A stretch of 64,000 nucleotides of DNA from positions 558,001-622,000 of the forward strand of contig NZ_JAUOSB010000001.1 of the NCBI RefSeq assembly GCF_030548295.1, written 5' to 3'. Positions 17,045 to 25,702 of the stretch are shown in pieces (position 1 is the first letter of the stretch; each line of letters starts with the position of its first letter). The notes beneath the pieces were generated by a model. The model was not told the DNA's origin and made no database searches. It saw nothing but the letters and a program-made list of their open reading frames with translations. This stretch comes from Wenyingzhuangia sp. 2_MG-2023 (GTDB lineage: Bacteria; Bacteroidota; Bacteroidia; Flavobacteriales; Flavobacteriaceae). The position numbers and the translations under genes were made by a program.

Positions 17045-19690
17045 TTACTGTCTACCTATTTTCTTTACAAAAACACCTTTGTCTGTACTTACTTTTAAAA
17101 TGTACATTCCTACAGAGACATTTGATAAATCAATTACATTAGTCTCGCTTAATTTCACAACCTTTCCGTTAATACTTAACAACTGAATCTCTTCTATATT
17201 GATTCCTGTTTTAGATTGGATATCTATGTTATTTTGAACATATTGAATGGTAAAATTCTCCTGGAACTTAATTTCTTTTGTACTCAACGAAGGATCTTCT
17301 ATAATGGTTCCAAAATCTTGCCAAACATTCGAAGTTTCATATGTTGTTTTGGTAGATGGAGGTACATTTAAAATTACTGATGATAGAGTAACATTGTTAA
17401 ATATAGCTGAAGAAATAGCCAATGGACTTGTATGGTAAACACTTACATTTTCTAAAGGACAAGAATTAAATGCATCTTCTCCTATACTGCTAACAGTATT
17501 AGGCAAAGTAATGTTTTTTAAAACCGCACAATAATAAAAAGCAGCATTTCCTATAGTTTCAAGTCCCTCAGGTAACTCAACGGTTGACAACGCATAACAA
17601 GAATTAAAACTTCCATCTCCTATACTAGTAACAGAACTAGGAACTACCACATTATTCAAAGCCCAACAACCAGAAAAAACAGTATTTTCTATACTTGTCA
17701 TAGAACTAAAAAGACCGATACTGCTTAATTTTTTACAATCCTTAAAAGCAGACTCTCCAATACTAATAACTGAATTTGATAGATCTACACTCGTTAAGTT
17801 TTCACAACCCTCAAAAGCTTTATTTCCGATGCTTTGAATTGAAGTAGGAAATGTAACACTAGACAAACCAATACAACCATAAAATGTATCTGCTGCTATA
17901 CTGGAAACAGAATTAGGAATTGCTATACTTGTAAAGCTACTACAATACAAAAAAGCCTCGTTTCCAATAGTTGTCAACGTATTTGGAAGCGTAACATTAT
18001 TTAAGGCATAACATGCTTTAAAAGCTCCAGATCCAATAGTTTCAATCGTGTTTGGCATGTTTGCATTTTGTAAACTTGTACAACCATAAAAAGCTTCAAC
18101 ACCAATACTTTTAATAGTATTCGGTAAATTTAAAGTTTCTATCTTATCACAAAAGTAAAAGGCCTCATCTCCAATACTTGTCAACGTAGTTGGAAGACTT
18201 ACATTTTTTAAGGCGTAACATTCTCTAAAAACTCCAGTTCCAATACTTGTAACTGAGTTAGGAATACTAATATCTGTCAGAACCCAACAATCTAAAAATG
18301 CAGTATTTCCAATACTAGAAATAGAATTTGGAAGATTGATAGCTCTTAATTTTTTACATTTTTCAAAAGCAGATTCTCCTATACTAAGAATCGTATTAGG
18401 AAGTACCACATTTGTCAAACTGGTACATTCATAAAAAGCATAATAACCTATACTTTCTAACGTATTTGAAAGCGTAATACTTGATAATTTTTCACACTTG
18501 AAAAAAGCAGATGGTCCAATTGTTTTGATAGAATTTGGAAGTACTAATGAAGTCAAATTTCCACAAGCTACAAAAGCTGAATTTCCAATACTTGTTACAG
18601 AATTTGGAATATTTACAGTTGTCAAAGCTGGACAACCATAAAATACATAATCTCCAATACTAGACATAGAAGTAGGAATAGAAACACTCACCAAACTAGC
18701 ACAGTAAAAAAATGCTGCTTCTTCAATGCTGGTAAGAGACGTAGGAAGATTGATACTTTCTAAAAAATAACATTCTCTAAAAGCAGCTTTACCAATTGTT
18801 TCAATAGTAGTTGGAAGTACTAAGTTTTTTATACCCCAACAACCTAAAAAAGCTTCTTCACCTATAGTCTCTAGAGTATTTGAAAGTGTAATATTTGCTA
18901 AAATAGTACATCCTGAAAAAGTAGATTCTTCTATACTTTTTACAGTATTTGGAATCACAATACTCGTTAAACTAGTGCAATAATAAAAAGCATATTTACC
19001 TATACTACTCAAAGAAGTAGGTAGAATAACATTATTCAACTTATAGCATTCACTAAAAGTATACTCTTTAATTGCATCTACAGAGCTTGGAATATTAATA
19101 CTACTCAAATTACTACAACCCTCAAAAGCATTGGTACCTATACTAGAAACAGTATTTGGAAGTACAATACCTGTCAATCCTGTACAATATTTAAAAGATG
19201 AATTTCCTATAGCGGTCACTGAAGTAGGCAAAGTAATAGTAGTTAATAAACTACAACTATCAAACATGTTATTTCCTACAGTATCCATAGAATTTGGAAG
19301 ACTTACACTGGTCAAACCACTACAATATCTAAAAATTGCATTTCCAAAAGTAGTTACTGTTTCTGGAATACTCACACTCGTTAATGAAGTACAACCTTCA
19401 AAAGCGTTGTTCCCTATTTCAGTTACATTACTTGGAATAGAAATACTTGTCAAACCAGAAGCATATTTAAAAGCAGTATCCCATATTTTAGTAACATTGT
19501 AAGTAGTTACATGATTTACTGTATTGGGTATGACCATATCACCACTATAAGTTCCAGAAGCAAGAGGGATGACCTCAACTGTAGTACTACTAGTGGTATT
19601 GTAATGGATACCATCCACCATAAATGTCTCTGCTTTTGCCATATAGGCACAAAGAAATAGAGACAAAATCAATAATAATTTTGTTTTCAT
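17045..19690 (-). CDS. BspA-type leucine-rich repeat surface protein with T9SS sorting domain
   Basis: 881 aa. Signal peptide MKTKLLLILSLFLCAYMAKA, then from residue 80 to about 745 there are 29 consecutive LRR_5 units of exactly 23 residues (pattern LTSIxIPNSVTSIGxxAFxxC). After a short linker, residues about 810-881 form a type A T9SS C-terminal domain (IQLLSINGKVVKLS, LSNVSVGMYILKVS and the end GVFVKKIGRQ). It is therefore predicted to be secreted by the type IX system and fixed on the cell surface. BspA-like LRR proteins bind host or matrix proteins or other cells. No promoter box was found upstream. Confidence 0.92.
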   Translation of the reverse strand: MKTKLLLILSLFLCAYMAKAETFMVDGIHYNTTSSTTVEVIPLASGTYSGDMVIPNTVNHVTTYNVTKIWDTAFKYASGLTSISIPSNVTEIGNNAFEGCTSLTSVSIPETVTTFGNAIFRYCSGLTSVSLPNSMDTVGNNMFDSCSLLTTITLPTSVTAIGNSSFKYCTGLTGIVLPNTVSSIGTNAFEGCSNLSSINIPSSVDAIKEYTFSECYKLNNVILPTSLSSIGKYAFYYCTSLTSIVIPNTVKSIEESTFSGCTILANITLSNTLETIGEEAFLGCWGIKNLVLPTTIETIGKAAFRECYFLESINLPTSLTSIEEAAFFYCASLVSVSIPTSMSSIGDYVFYGCPALTTVNIPNSVTSIGNSAFVACGNLTSLVLPNSIKTIGPSAFFKCEKLSSITLSNTLESIGYYAFYECTSLTNVVLPNTILSIGESAFEKCKKLRAINLPNSISSIGNTAFLDCWVLTDISIPNSVTSIGTGVFRECYALKNVSLPTTLTSIGDEAFYFCDKIETLNLPNTIKSIGVEAFYGCTSLQNANMPNTIETIGSGAFKACYALNNVTLPNTLTTIGNEAFLYCSSFTSIAIPNSVSSIAADTFYGCIGLSSVTFPTSIQSIGNKAFEGCENLTSVDLSNSVISIGESAFKDCKKLSSIGLFSSMTSIENTVFSGCWALNNVVVPSSVTSIGDGSFNSCYALSTVELPEGLETIGNAAFYYCAVLKNITLPNTVSSIGEDAFNSCPLENVSVYHTSPLAISSAIFNNVTLSSVILNVPPSTKTTYETSNVWQDFGTIIEDPSLSTKEIKFQENFTIQYVQNNIDIQSKTGINIEEIQLLSINGKVVKLSETNVIDLSNVSVGMYILKVSTDKGVFVKKIGRQ
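17456..19453 (-). repeat. 29 x 69 bp LRR_5 coding repeats
   Basis: Each unit codes for 23 residues with one conserved Cys near its end. The DNA copies are well diverged. Unit-end signatures such as CW(G/V/A) recur at units 9, 17 and 26, so blocks of 8-9 units look duplicated. These are protein-coding repeats, not a CRISPR array. Confidence 0.85.
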
Positions 19691-19865
19691 AGCTATGTTT
19701 TTTTTTAGCTAATGTATACCCTAGTTGTAGAAAATAAAAATAAAGTTATATTAATTATTTGTTAAAAATTAACAATTATCATTTAGATAAAAAATTACAA
19801 TATATTTAACATATATCATTATTTTTTAAAATTTTGAGAGTAGAATGATAATCTTTATCACGCAT

Positions 19866-19904
19866 AAAAAAACCCGCTAAATTTCAAATATTTAGCGGGT
19901 TTTA
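19866..19904 (-). terminator. Terminator of rpiB
   Basis: Stem AACCCGCTAAAT / ATTTAGCGGGTT around a 6-base loop with an A-run (T-run on the minus strand). It lies just past the rpiB stop at 19923. Confidence 0.85.
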
Positions 19905-19922
19905 ACTTTTTGTAATAAAAAT

Positions 19923-20354
19923 CTAACTACATGCTATTTTACTAACTCTATTTTGATGTCTTCCTCCTTCAAAATCCGTATTTAAAAAAGTTTCAACCAT
20001 TTCTAAAGCTTGTTGCACTGCCGTAAAACGAGCAGGTATACACAATACATTTGCATTGTTATGTTGTCTTACCAAAGAAACAATTTCTTTAGTCCAACAT
20101 AAACCAGCTCTTACATTTTGGTATTTATTAGCAGTCATAGCCACACCATTGGCACTACCACAAATTAAAATTCCAAAATCAACAACATTGGTATCTACAT
20201 CTTTGGCTACTTTGTGTGCATGATCTGGATAATCTACGCTATCAAAAGCATCTGTTCCATGGTTTACAACTTCAATGCCTTTATCTTTTAACAATTTAAC
20301 AATAGCTAACTTGTAATCTGGTCCTGCATGATCATTCCCTATGGCTATTTTCAT
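19923..20354 (-). CDS. rpiB: Ribose 5-phosphate isomerase B
   Basis: 143 aa, the usual RpiB length. It starts MKIAIGNDHAGPDYK, the phosphate-binding opening of the RpiB/LacAB family. It carries ICGSANGVAMTANK with the catalytic Cys65, and ends in the DFEGGRHQNRVSKI motif. It interconverts ribose 5-phosphate and ribulose 5-phosphate in the pentose phosphate pathway, in the cytoplasm. It has its own -7 box and terminator, so it is probably transcribed alone; ndh upstream is 42 bp away in the same direction. Confidence 0.93.
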   Translation of the reverse strand: MKIAIGNDHAGPDYKLAIVKLLKDKGIEVVNHGTDAFDSVDYPDHAHKVAKDVDTNVVDFGILICGSANGVAMTANKYQNVRAGLCWTKEIVSLVRQHNNANVLCIPARFTAVQQALEMVETFLNTDFEGGRHQNRVSKIACS

Positions 20355-20377
20355 TTTTTATATTTTATAATTTGCTA

Positions 20378-20385
20378 CAAATTTA
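20378..20385 (-). promoter_or_regulatory. -7 box for rpiB
   Basis: On the minus strand TAAATTTG fits TAnnTTTG, 23 bp before the ATG at 20354. No well-spaced -33 box. Confidence 0.45.
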
Positions 20386-20396
20386 CGTAAAAAAGG

Positions 20397-21704
20397 CTAC
20401 AATTCTGCGTTGGTTCTTACTCTACGTTTGGTGACACTAAACCTTCTAATAATTAAACGAGCTCCTTTGTTGTAATTGGTATAATTGTAAATCCAACTAA
20501 TTAAAATAACCATTCTATTTTTAAAACCTACCAAAGAAATTAAGTGTACAAACATCCAAATTAACCAAGCTATAAATCCACCAAATTTTAATTTATTGAT
20601 ATCTGCAACAGCTTTGTTTCTTCCTATAGTAGCCATAGAACCTTTGTCTTTGTATGTAAAAGATTTTAGATTATGAGTTCCTTTTAATATTTTAGGAAAG
20701 TTTTTAGCCAAATTATTTGCTTGTTGAATGGCTGGTTGTGCAACCTGAGGATGTCCTCTAGGATAATCTTCAGAAACCATTAAAGCTACATCACCCAAAG
20801 CAAAAACATTTTTGTATCCTTTAATTTGATTAAATTCATTTACAAAATACCTTTTACTACGCGGTTCTGTACATTCTTCTGGTAAACCTTTTATATTGTT
20901 TGCAATTACTCCTGCAGACCAAATTAAAGTACGGGTAGCAAATTCTTTTCCATCTTTAGTTTTAGCCAACTTCCCATCGTATTCTGTAACTATAGTACTA
21001 GTGTGTATTTCTACACCTAACTCTTTTAAAAATTTTGTAGATTTTTTAGAAGCATGTTCACTCATAGGAGGCAAGACTCTATCTCCACCTTCTAACAAAT
21101 TTATTTTCATTAAACTTGGATCCAAATCAGGATAATCTAAAGGCAGCACACTTTTTTTAAATTCTGCAATAGCTCCAGCCAACTCAACTCCAGTAGGACC
21201 TGCACCTACAATTACAAAGTTTAATAAAAACTTTTTAGTTTCTTCATCAACTTCTACAGTAGAACGTTCAAAGTTCTGTAAAATTAAACTTCTCAAATTC
21301 AATGCCTGAGGAATTGTTTTCATCGGCATTGCATGTTTTTTAATTTCTTTATTTCCAAAATAATTTGTTTTGGTACCTGTATTGATGATTAAATAATCAT
21401 AAGACAAATTACCTATATCAGATTTTATTATTTTAGTTTCAGGATCTACCTCTTTAACATCCGCCATTCTAAAATAAAAATTCTGCTGTTTTTTGATAAA
21501 CATCCTTAATGGATACGCAATGGAATCTGATTCTATACCACTTGTAGAAATTTGATACAACAAAGGTTGAAAAGCATGATAATTGTGTTTATTGATCATT
21601 ACCAATTGTATAGGTAATTTTCTCAATCTTTTTACCAAAGTAAGACCTGCAAATCCTCCTCCAATAACTACAACTCTAGGTAAATCTGATTTAGGTACAT
21701 TCAT
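20397..21704 (-). CDS. ndh: Type II NADH:quinone oxidoreductase (NDH-2)
   Basis: 435 aa. It has an FAD dinucleotide fold at the N-terminus (VVVIGGGFAGLTLVKRLRK) and the family motif HNYHAFQPLLYQ. The NAD(P)H fold is in the middle (IVGAGPTGVELAGAIAEFKK), and the second FAD motif is NVFALGDVA. The C-terminal part has a hydrophobic stretch (FGGFIAWLIWMFVHLISLVGF) that should hold the enzyme on the inner membrane. It oxidises NADH and passes electrons to quinone without pumping ions. It is transcribed leftward away from the 690 bp AT-rich spacer. Confidence 0.9.
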   Translation of the reverse strand: MNVPKSDLPRVVVIGGGFAGLTLVKRLRKLPIQLVMINKHNYHAFQPLLYQISTSGIESDSIAYPLRMFIKKQQNFYFRMADVKEVDPETKIIKSDIGNLSYDYLIINTGTKTNYFGNKEIKKHAMPMKTIPQALNLRSLILQNFERSTVEVDEETKKFLLNFVIVGAGPTGVELAGAIAEFKKSVLPLDYPDLDPSLMKINLLEGGDRVLPPMSEHASKKSTKFLKELGVEIHTSTIVTEYDGKLAKTKDGKEFATRTLIWSAGVIANNIKGLPEECTEPRSKRYFVNEFNQIKGYKNVFALGDVALMVSEDYPRGHPQVAQPAIQQANNLAKNFPKILKGTHNLKSFTYKDKGSMATIGRNKAVADINKLKFGGFIAWLIWMFVHLISLVGFKNRMVILISWIYNYTNYNKGARLIIRRFSVTKRRVRTNAEL

Positions 21705-22395
21705 ATAAATTATTTTTAAGCCGCTAAATTACAAAATGGTATACTTGTGTATGCATTTGAACACAATTTATTTAATTGACTTGCTTTCAAGGATTCATAT
21801 TATTGTATATTTAATTTTAGTACTATTTTTTTACGTTTTTAACATCTTAACTAGTTATTAACATTAAAAATGATAACTTTAATAGAATTGGTTTAAAATC
21901 AATGGTTTATAAAAACGGTAGTTTTGTTAATAACATGTTATAAAAAAGAGCAAACTAAATTTTGATTTTCATCTTTAAAAAACAATACAGCGAACGACCA
22001 ATACAAGCCAAATTTATTTACTATAAAGTTACCACAGGTTGTTAACAATTTATTCACACTTTATCAAGATTATCAAACTGTAATTTTATAAGCTAATTGT
22101 AAAAAAAACAGTTATTAACAACTGTGGATAACTATACATAATCCCTTTAATTACAAATATTTATTACTTTAAAAACTTGTTGATAAAGTAAACTTAGTGT
22201 TAAGTAAAAATATTTTAATGTTAATTTACTGTGTAAGTAAACAGCTAATAATACTCCATAATTTGTTTTATAAATTTTAAAAAAGAAAAAATTAAATATT
22301 ATATAGTTGTTGAAAAGGTTTACATAAAATTTATTTAGATCAACTTTCCTTATACGTATTTGCTGTACCTTTATCGGAGATAATAAATAAAAAAT
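21705..22395. other. Candidate chromosomal replication origin (oriC)
   Basis: 690 bp without a gene, flanked by divergent ndh and rnr, and unusually AT-rich. It has a perfect DnaA box on the minus strand (TGTGGATAA at 22123-22131). One-mismatch boxes are TTATTCACA (22050-22058) and TGTTGATAA (22178-22186). TTATTAACA-like sites occur at 21855, 21925 and 22112. The stretch 22200-22330 is almost pure A/T and could unwind. Gene strand bias shifts here (15 of 19 genes leftward before it) and three parS-like sites lie 7-10 kb to the right. dnaA itself is not in the window, which is common for Bacteroidota. The call rests on motifs only; no skew was computed. Confidence 0.55.
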
Positions 22396-24606
22396 ATGCC
22401 AAGAGCAAAAAGAAAAGGGCTTTTTAAGAAAAAAGGTGGAGTTGTAAAAGATTTGACTCGTAAAGTATTTAAAGTACTTAATGAAAATAGTAATAAAGCT
22501 TTAAATTATAAACAAATTGCCGCTGCTTTAGATTTAGAAGATCATGGTAGCAAACAACAATTGTTGTTAAAATTAGAAGAGCTCAAAGCTCAAAAAAAAA
22601 TTATAGAACAAGATAGAGGTAAGTATCTTTTAGATGCCACTAAAAACTATCATATAGGTACTTTAGATTTAACAAGTACAGGAAATGCTTATTTTATTTG
22701 TGACGATTTTGAATCAGATGTTTTTATAAATAAAGCTGATGTAAATGGAGGTTTGAATGGTGATACCGCAAAAGTTTATGTTTACAAACGCAAACAAAGA
22801 AATAAATTTGAAGGTGAAGTTGTAGATATATTAGAACGTAAAAAATCTGAATTTGTTGGTACGTTACAATTGAGTGCTCGTTTTGGTTTTGTGGTTACTG
22901 ATGACCGTTCTATGCCTAACGATATTTTTATACCAAAAGATAAAATTTCTACTGCTGTAGATGGTGATAAAGTGGTTGCCAAAATTACAGATTGGTCTGG
23001 TGATTCTAAAAATCCTTATGGAGAAATTACAAGAGTTTTAGGACAGGCGGGTGAACACAATACAGAGATTCATGCCATTTTAGCGGAGTACGATTTGCCT
23101 TACGAATTTCCTCCTGGTGTAGAAGCAGCTGCTGAGCAATTGGATGTTGCTATTACAGAAGAAGAAATTGCCAAACGTAGAGACATGCGTGATGTATTAA
23201 CATTTACCATCGATCCACGTGATGCCAAAGATTTTGACGATGCTTTGTCTTTTCAAATTTTAGAAAACGGAAATTACGAAATAGGAATTCACATTGCTGA
23301 TGTTTCTCACTATGTAGCAGAAAATTCTATTTTGGATGAAGAAGCTTACAATCGTGCAACTTCTGTTTATTTGGTTGATAGGGTAGTACCTATGTTGCCA
23401 GAAATGCTGTCTAACGGTGTTTGTTCTTTACGTCCAAATGAAGAAAAATTAACGTTTTCTGCCGTTTTTCAAATGAATGACAAAGCTGAAATTAAAAATG
23501 AATGGTACGGTAGAACCGTTACTTATTCTGACAAACGTTTTGCTTATGAAGAAGCCCAAGTTATTTTAGAACAACCTGATGAGAAGAATCATAGTATTCC
23601 TGCTGAAATTTCTTTGACGGATGAAGCTTATGATGTAGATGTTAAAATTTCTGAAGCAATTCTTAAAATGGATATTTTGGCAAAAATTATGCGTGGTAAA
23701 AGATTAAAATCTGGAGCTTTGGCTTTTGATAAAGTTGAAACCAAATTTAATTTAGACGAAAATGCCAATCCTATAGGTGTCTTTTTTAAGGAATCTAAAG
23801 ATGCTAACAAATTGATTGAAGAATTTATGTTGTTGGCCAATAGAAAAGTTGCTGAATTTGTAGGTAAAACAAAATCAGGAGAAGCTAAAAAAACATTTAT
23901 TTATAGGGTTCATGATGAACCTAATATTGATAAATTAGAAGCTTTAGGAACTTTGGTTTCTAAATTTGGATATGGCATCAACACAAAATCTAGAATGACT
24001 ACTTCTAGTTCTTTAAACAAATTGTTAAGTGATGTACATGGGAAAGCAGAATCTAACATGATTGAAACGCTTACCATACGTTCTATGAGTAAGGCTGAAT
24101 ATACAACTGAAAATATTGGACATTACGGTTTGGCTTTTGATTATTATAGCCATTTTACATCGCCAATTAGACGTTACCCAGATGTAATGGCTCATAGATT
24201 GTTACAACATTATTTAGACAAAGGTAAATCTGTATCTACTGAAGAGTATGAAGAAAAATGCAAACATTCTTCAGAAATGGAAATGTTAGCTTCTAAAGCT
24301 GAGCGTGATTCTATCAAATACATGCAGATAAAATACATGCAAAACTTTACTGGTATTGCTTTTAAAGGTGTTATTTCTGGAGTAACAGAGTGGGGAATTT
24401 ATATTGAAATTATTGAAAACAAATGTGAAGGAATGGTAAGAACTAGAGATATTACTAGTGATCATTTTGCCTTTGATCAAGACGAATATGCTTTGGTAGG
24501 TCGTAAGTATGGACAAATTTACCGTTTGGGTGATGAAGTTTGGATAAAAGTTAAAAATGCTGACTTAGAACGTAAGCATTTAGATTTTTATTTAATTGAG
24601 GAATAG
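22396..24606 (+). CDS. rnr: Ribonuclease R
   Basis: 736 aa. A basic N-terminus (MPRAKRKGLFKKKGG) is followed by a winged-helix-like region (about 20-75) and two cold-shock domains (about 80-220). The RNB nuclease domain has the metal-binding motif FTIDPRDAKDFDDALSF (about 270-287). A single S1 domain (about 650-730) closes the protein. It degrades structured RNA 3' to 5' in the cytoplasm. The first gene right of the candidate origin; a near -7 box (TACCTTTA, 22366-22373) lies 22 bp upstream. Length and order match RNase R rather than RNase II. Confidence 0.93.
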   Translation: MPRAKRKGLFKKKGGVVKDLTRKVFKVLNENSNKALNYKQIAAALDLEDHGSKQQLLLKLEELKAQKKIIEQDRGKYLLDATKNYHIGTLDLTSTGNAYFICDDFESDVFINKADVNGGLNGDTAKVYVYKRKQRNKFEGEVVDILERKKSEFVGTLQLSARFGFVVTDDRSMPNDIFIPKDKISTAVDGDKVVAKITDWSGDSKNPYGEITRVLGQAGEHNTEIHAILAEYDLPYEFPPGVEAAAEQLDVAITEEEIAKRRDMRDVLTFTIDPRDAKDFDDALSFQILENGNYEIGIHIADVSHYVAENSILDEEAYNRATSVYLVDRVVPMLPEMLSNGVCSLRPNEEKLTFSAVFQMNDKAEIKNEWYGRTVTYSDKRFAYEEAQVILEQPDEKNHSIPAEISLTDEAYDVDVKISEAILKMDILAKIMRGKRLKSGALAFDKVETKFNLDENANPIGVFFKESKDANKLIEEFMLLANRKVAEFVGKTKSGEAKKTFIYRVHDEPNIDKLEALGTLVSKFGYGINTKSRMTTSSSLNKLLSDVHGKAESNMIETLTIRSMSKAEYTTENIGHYGLAFDYYSHFTSPIRRYPDVMAHRLLQHYLDKGKSVSTEEYEEKCKHSSEMEMLASKAERDSIKYMQIKYMQNFTGIAFKGVISGVTEWGIYIEIIENKCEGMVRTRDITSDHFAFDQDEYALVGRKYGQIYRLGDEVWIKVKNADLERKHLDFYLIEE

Positions 24607-24644
24607 TTTTTGTTCCTTATTCATTTATTGAAATTATAAATATT

Positions 24645-25304
24645 ATGAAAAAATTATTATTGCTGTTATTGATTACTAATTTTGTTTCTGCTCAAGATTT
24701 AAAACAAAATTTAAAAGAATTCAAATCAATAACAATTAGTAGTGACATGGATGTTGAGTTGATTGTTTCGGATTCTTACAAAATAGAAGTTTATGGAAAT
24801 GATGTAGATAAATTAACTATTGATAACAAAGGACATGAATTAAAGTTGACAACATCTTTAAGTGCAAAATTCAAAAGTGATTTAAAAACCAAAATTTATT
24901 ACAAACCTGGAATTCGCTACATCAAATTGTCTAACAACGTAAAAATTACTTCTGCGGATGTAATTCAAGAAAATTTTCTTGAATTAGAGTTGATTAACAA
25001 CGTTAGAGCAGATTTAAAGCTAAATACAGTTGATTTTATAGCCAAGCTTGAGTTAGGTAGTGATATTGTCTTAAATGGCGTTACTGAAAGTCAAAAAATT
25101 GAGGTTTTAACTAAAAGTAATTACAATGCTTATCAGTTAAAAAGTAAAAAAGCGTATGTAAAAGTAAATGCTTCTAATGCGTTTATTTTTGTTTCTGAAT
25201 TTTTAGAAGCCAATGCACGTATAAAAGGTGAAATTAGTTACAAGGGAAATCCTTTCTCTGTAAGTGAAAAAACTTTTTTAGGAAAAGTTATAAGAATAGA
25301 GTAG
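24645..25304 (+). CDS. DUF2807 head-GIN domain protein, secreted
   Basis: 219 aa with a signal peptide (MKKLLLLLLITNFVSAQ). The rest is a beta-helix-like DUF2807 domain opening with the typical FKSITISSDMDVELIVSDSYKIEVYG and followed by short strand repeats. These proteins are widespread in Bacteroidota; the fold is known but the job is not. It lies 38 bp after rnr and could be read from the same transcript, though function gives no link. Confidence 0.75.
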   Translation: MKKLLLLLLITNFVSAQDLKQNLKEFKSITISSDMDVELIVSDSYKIEVYGNDVDKLTIDNKGHELKLTTSLSAKFKSDLKTKIYYKPGIRYIKLSNNVKITSADVIQENFLELELINNVRADLKLNTVDFIAKLELGSDIVLNGVTESQKIEVLTKSNYNAYQLKSKKAYVKVNASNAFIFVSEFLEANARIKGEISYKGNPFSVSEKTFLGKVIRIE

Positions 25305-25342
25305 TCTAAAGATTCTTTAGTTTTCTTTATGGGTAAAAAATG

Positions 25343-25350
25343 TATATTTG
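25343..25350 (+). promoter_or_regulatory. -7 box for tatA
   Basis: TATATTTG fits TAnnTTTG, 21 bp before the tatA ATG. Confidence 0.55.
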
Positions 25351-25371
25351 TAGAATAAAAAATAGATAAAA

Positions 25372-25566
25372 ATGAATATTTTAAATATATCTCTAGGTTT
25401 TGTTGGACCTCAGTCGATGATTTTAATAGCTGTTGTTGTATTATTATTATTTGGAGGTCGTAAAATTCCTGAATTAATGAAAGGTCTTGGTGGCGGAATT
25501 AAAGAATTTAAAAAAGCAACCAAAGAAGACGATGAGCCTACCAAAAAAGTAGAAAAAGAAAAATAA
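25372..25566 (+). CDS. tatA: Sec-independent translocase subunit TatA/E
   Basis: 64 aa. One membrane helix (residues 14-27, [14 protein letters not shown]) is followed by the hinge [22 protein letters not shown] and a charged tail. This is the standard TatA architecture and the FGGRKIPEL motif is diagnostic. TatA forms the pore for folded proteins carrying twin-arginine signals. tatC is not in the window. It has its own -7 box and a strong terminator, so it is a single-gene unit. Confidence 0.92.
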   Translation: MNILNISLGFVGPQSMILIAVVVLLLFGGRKIPELMKGLGGGIKEFKKATKEDDEPTKKVEKEK

Positions 25567-25587
25567 GCGTATTTATATTATAATATT

Positions 25588-25624
25588 AACACCAATAGTT
25601 TAAGAAGCTATTGGTGTTTTTTTA
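25588..25624 (+). terminator. Terminator of tatA
   Basis: Stem AACACCAATAG / CTATTGGTGTT with a 9-base loop followed by a run of T. Confidence 0.88.
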
Positions 25625-25659
25625 TGCATTTGTTTAAGATATTTTACTCTTTATTTCTT

Positions 25660-25667
25660 TAGTTTTG
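25660..25667 (+). promoter_or_regulatory. -7 box for the DUF5723 gene
   Basis: TAGTTTTG fits TAnnTTTG, 35 bp before the ATG at 25703. Confidence 0.45.
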
Positions 25668-25702
25668 TATAAAACTATCCCCAATAGTTTTATACCCCTT
25701 GA

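Noticed and set aside
17456-19453. Regular 69 bp repeats as a CRISPR-like or satellite array
   Set aside because: The repeats are in one long reading frame and encode a standard LRR_5 unit; there are no spacers.
24286-24516. Antisense frames of 60-130 codons opposite rnr, gltX, pgi, mnmG and the receptors
   Set aside because: They lie fully within strongly recognised genes, lack start signals and show no family motif.
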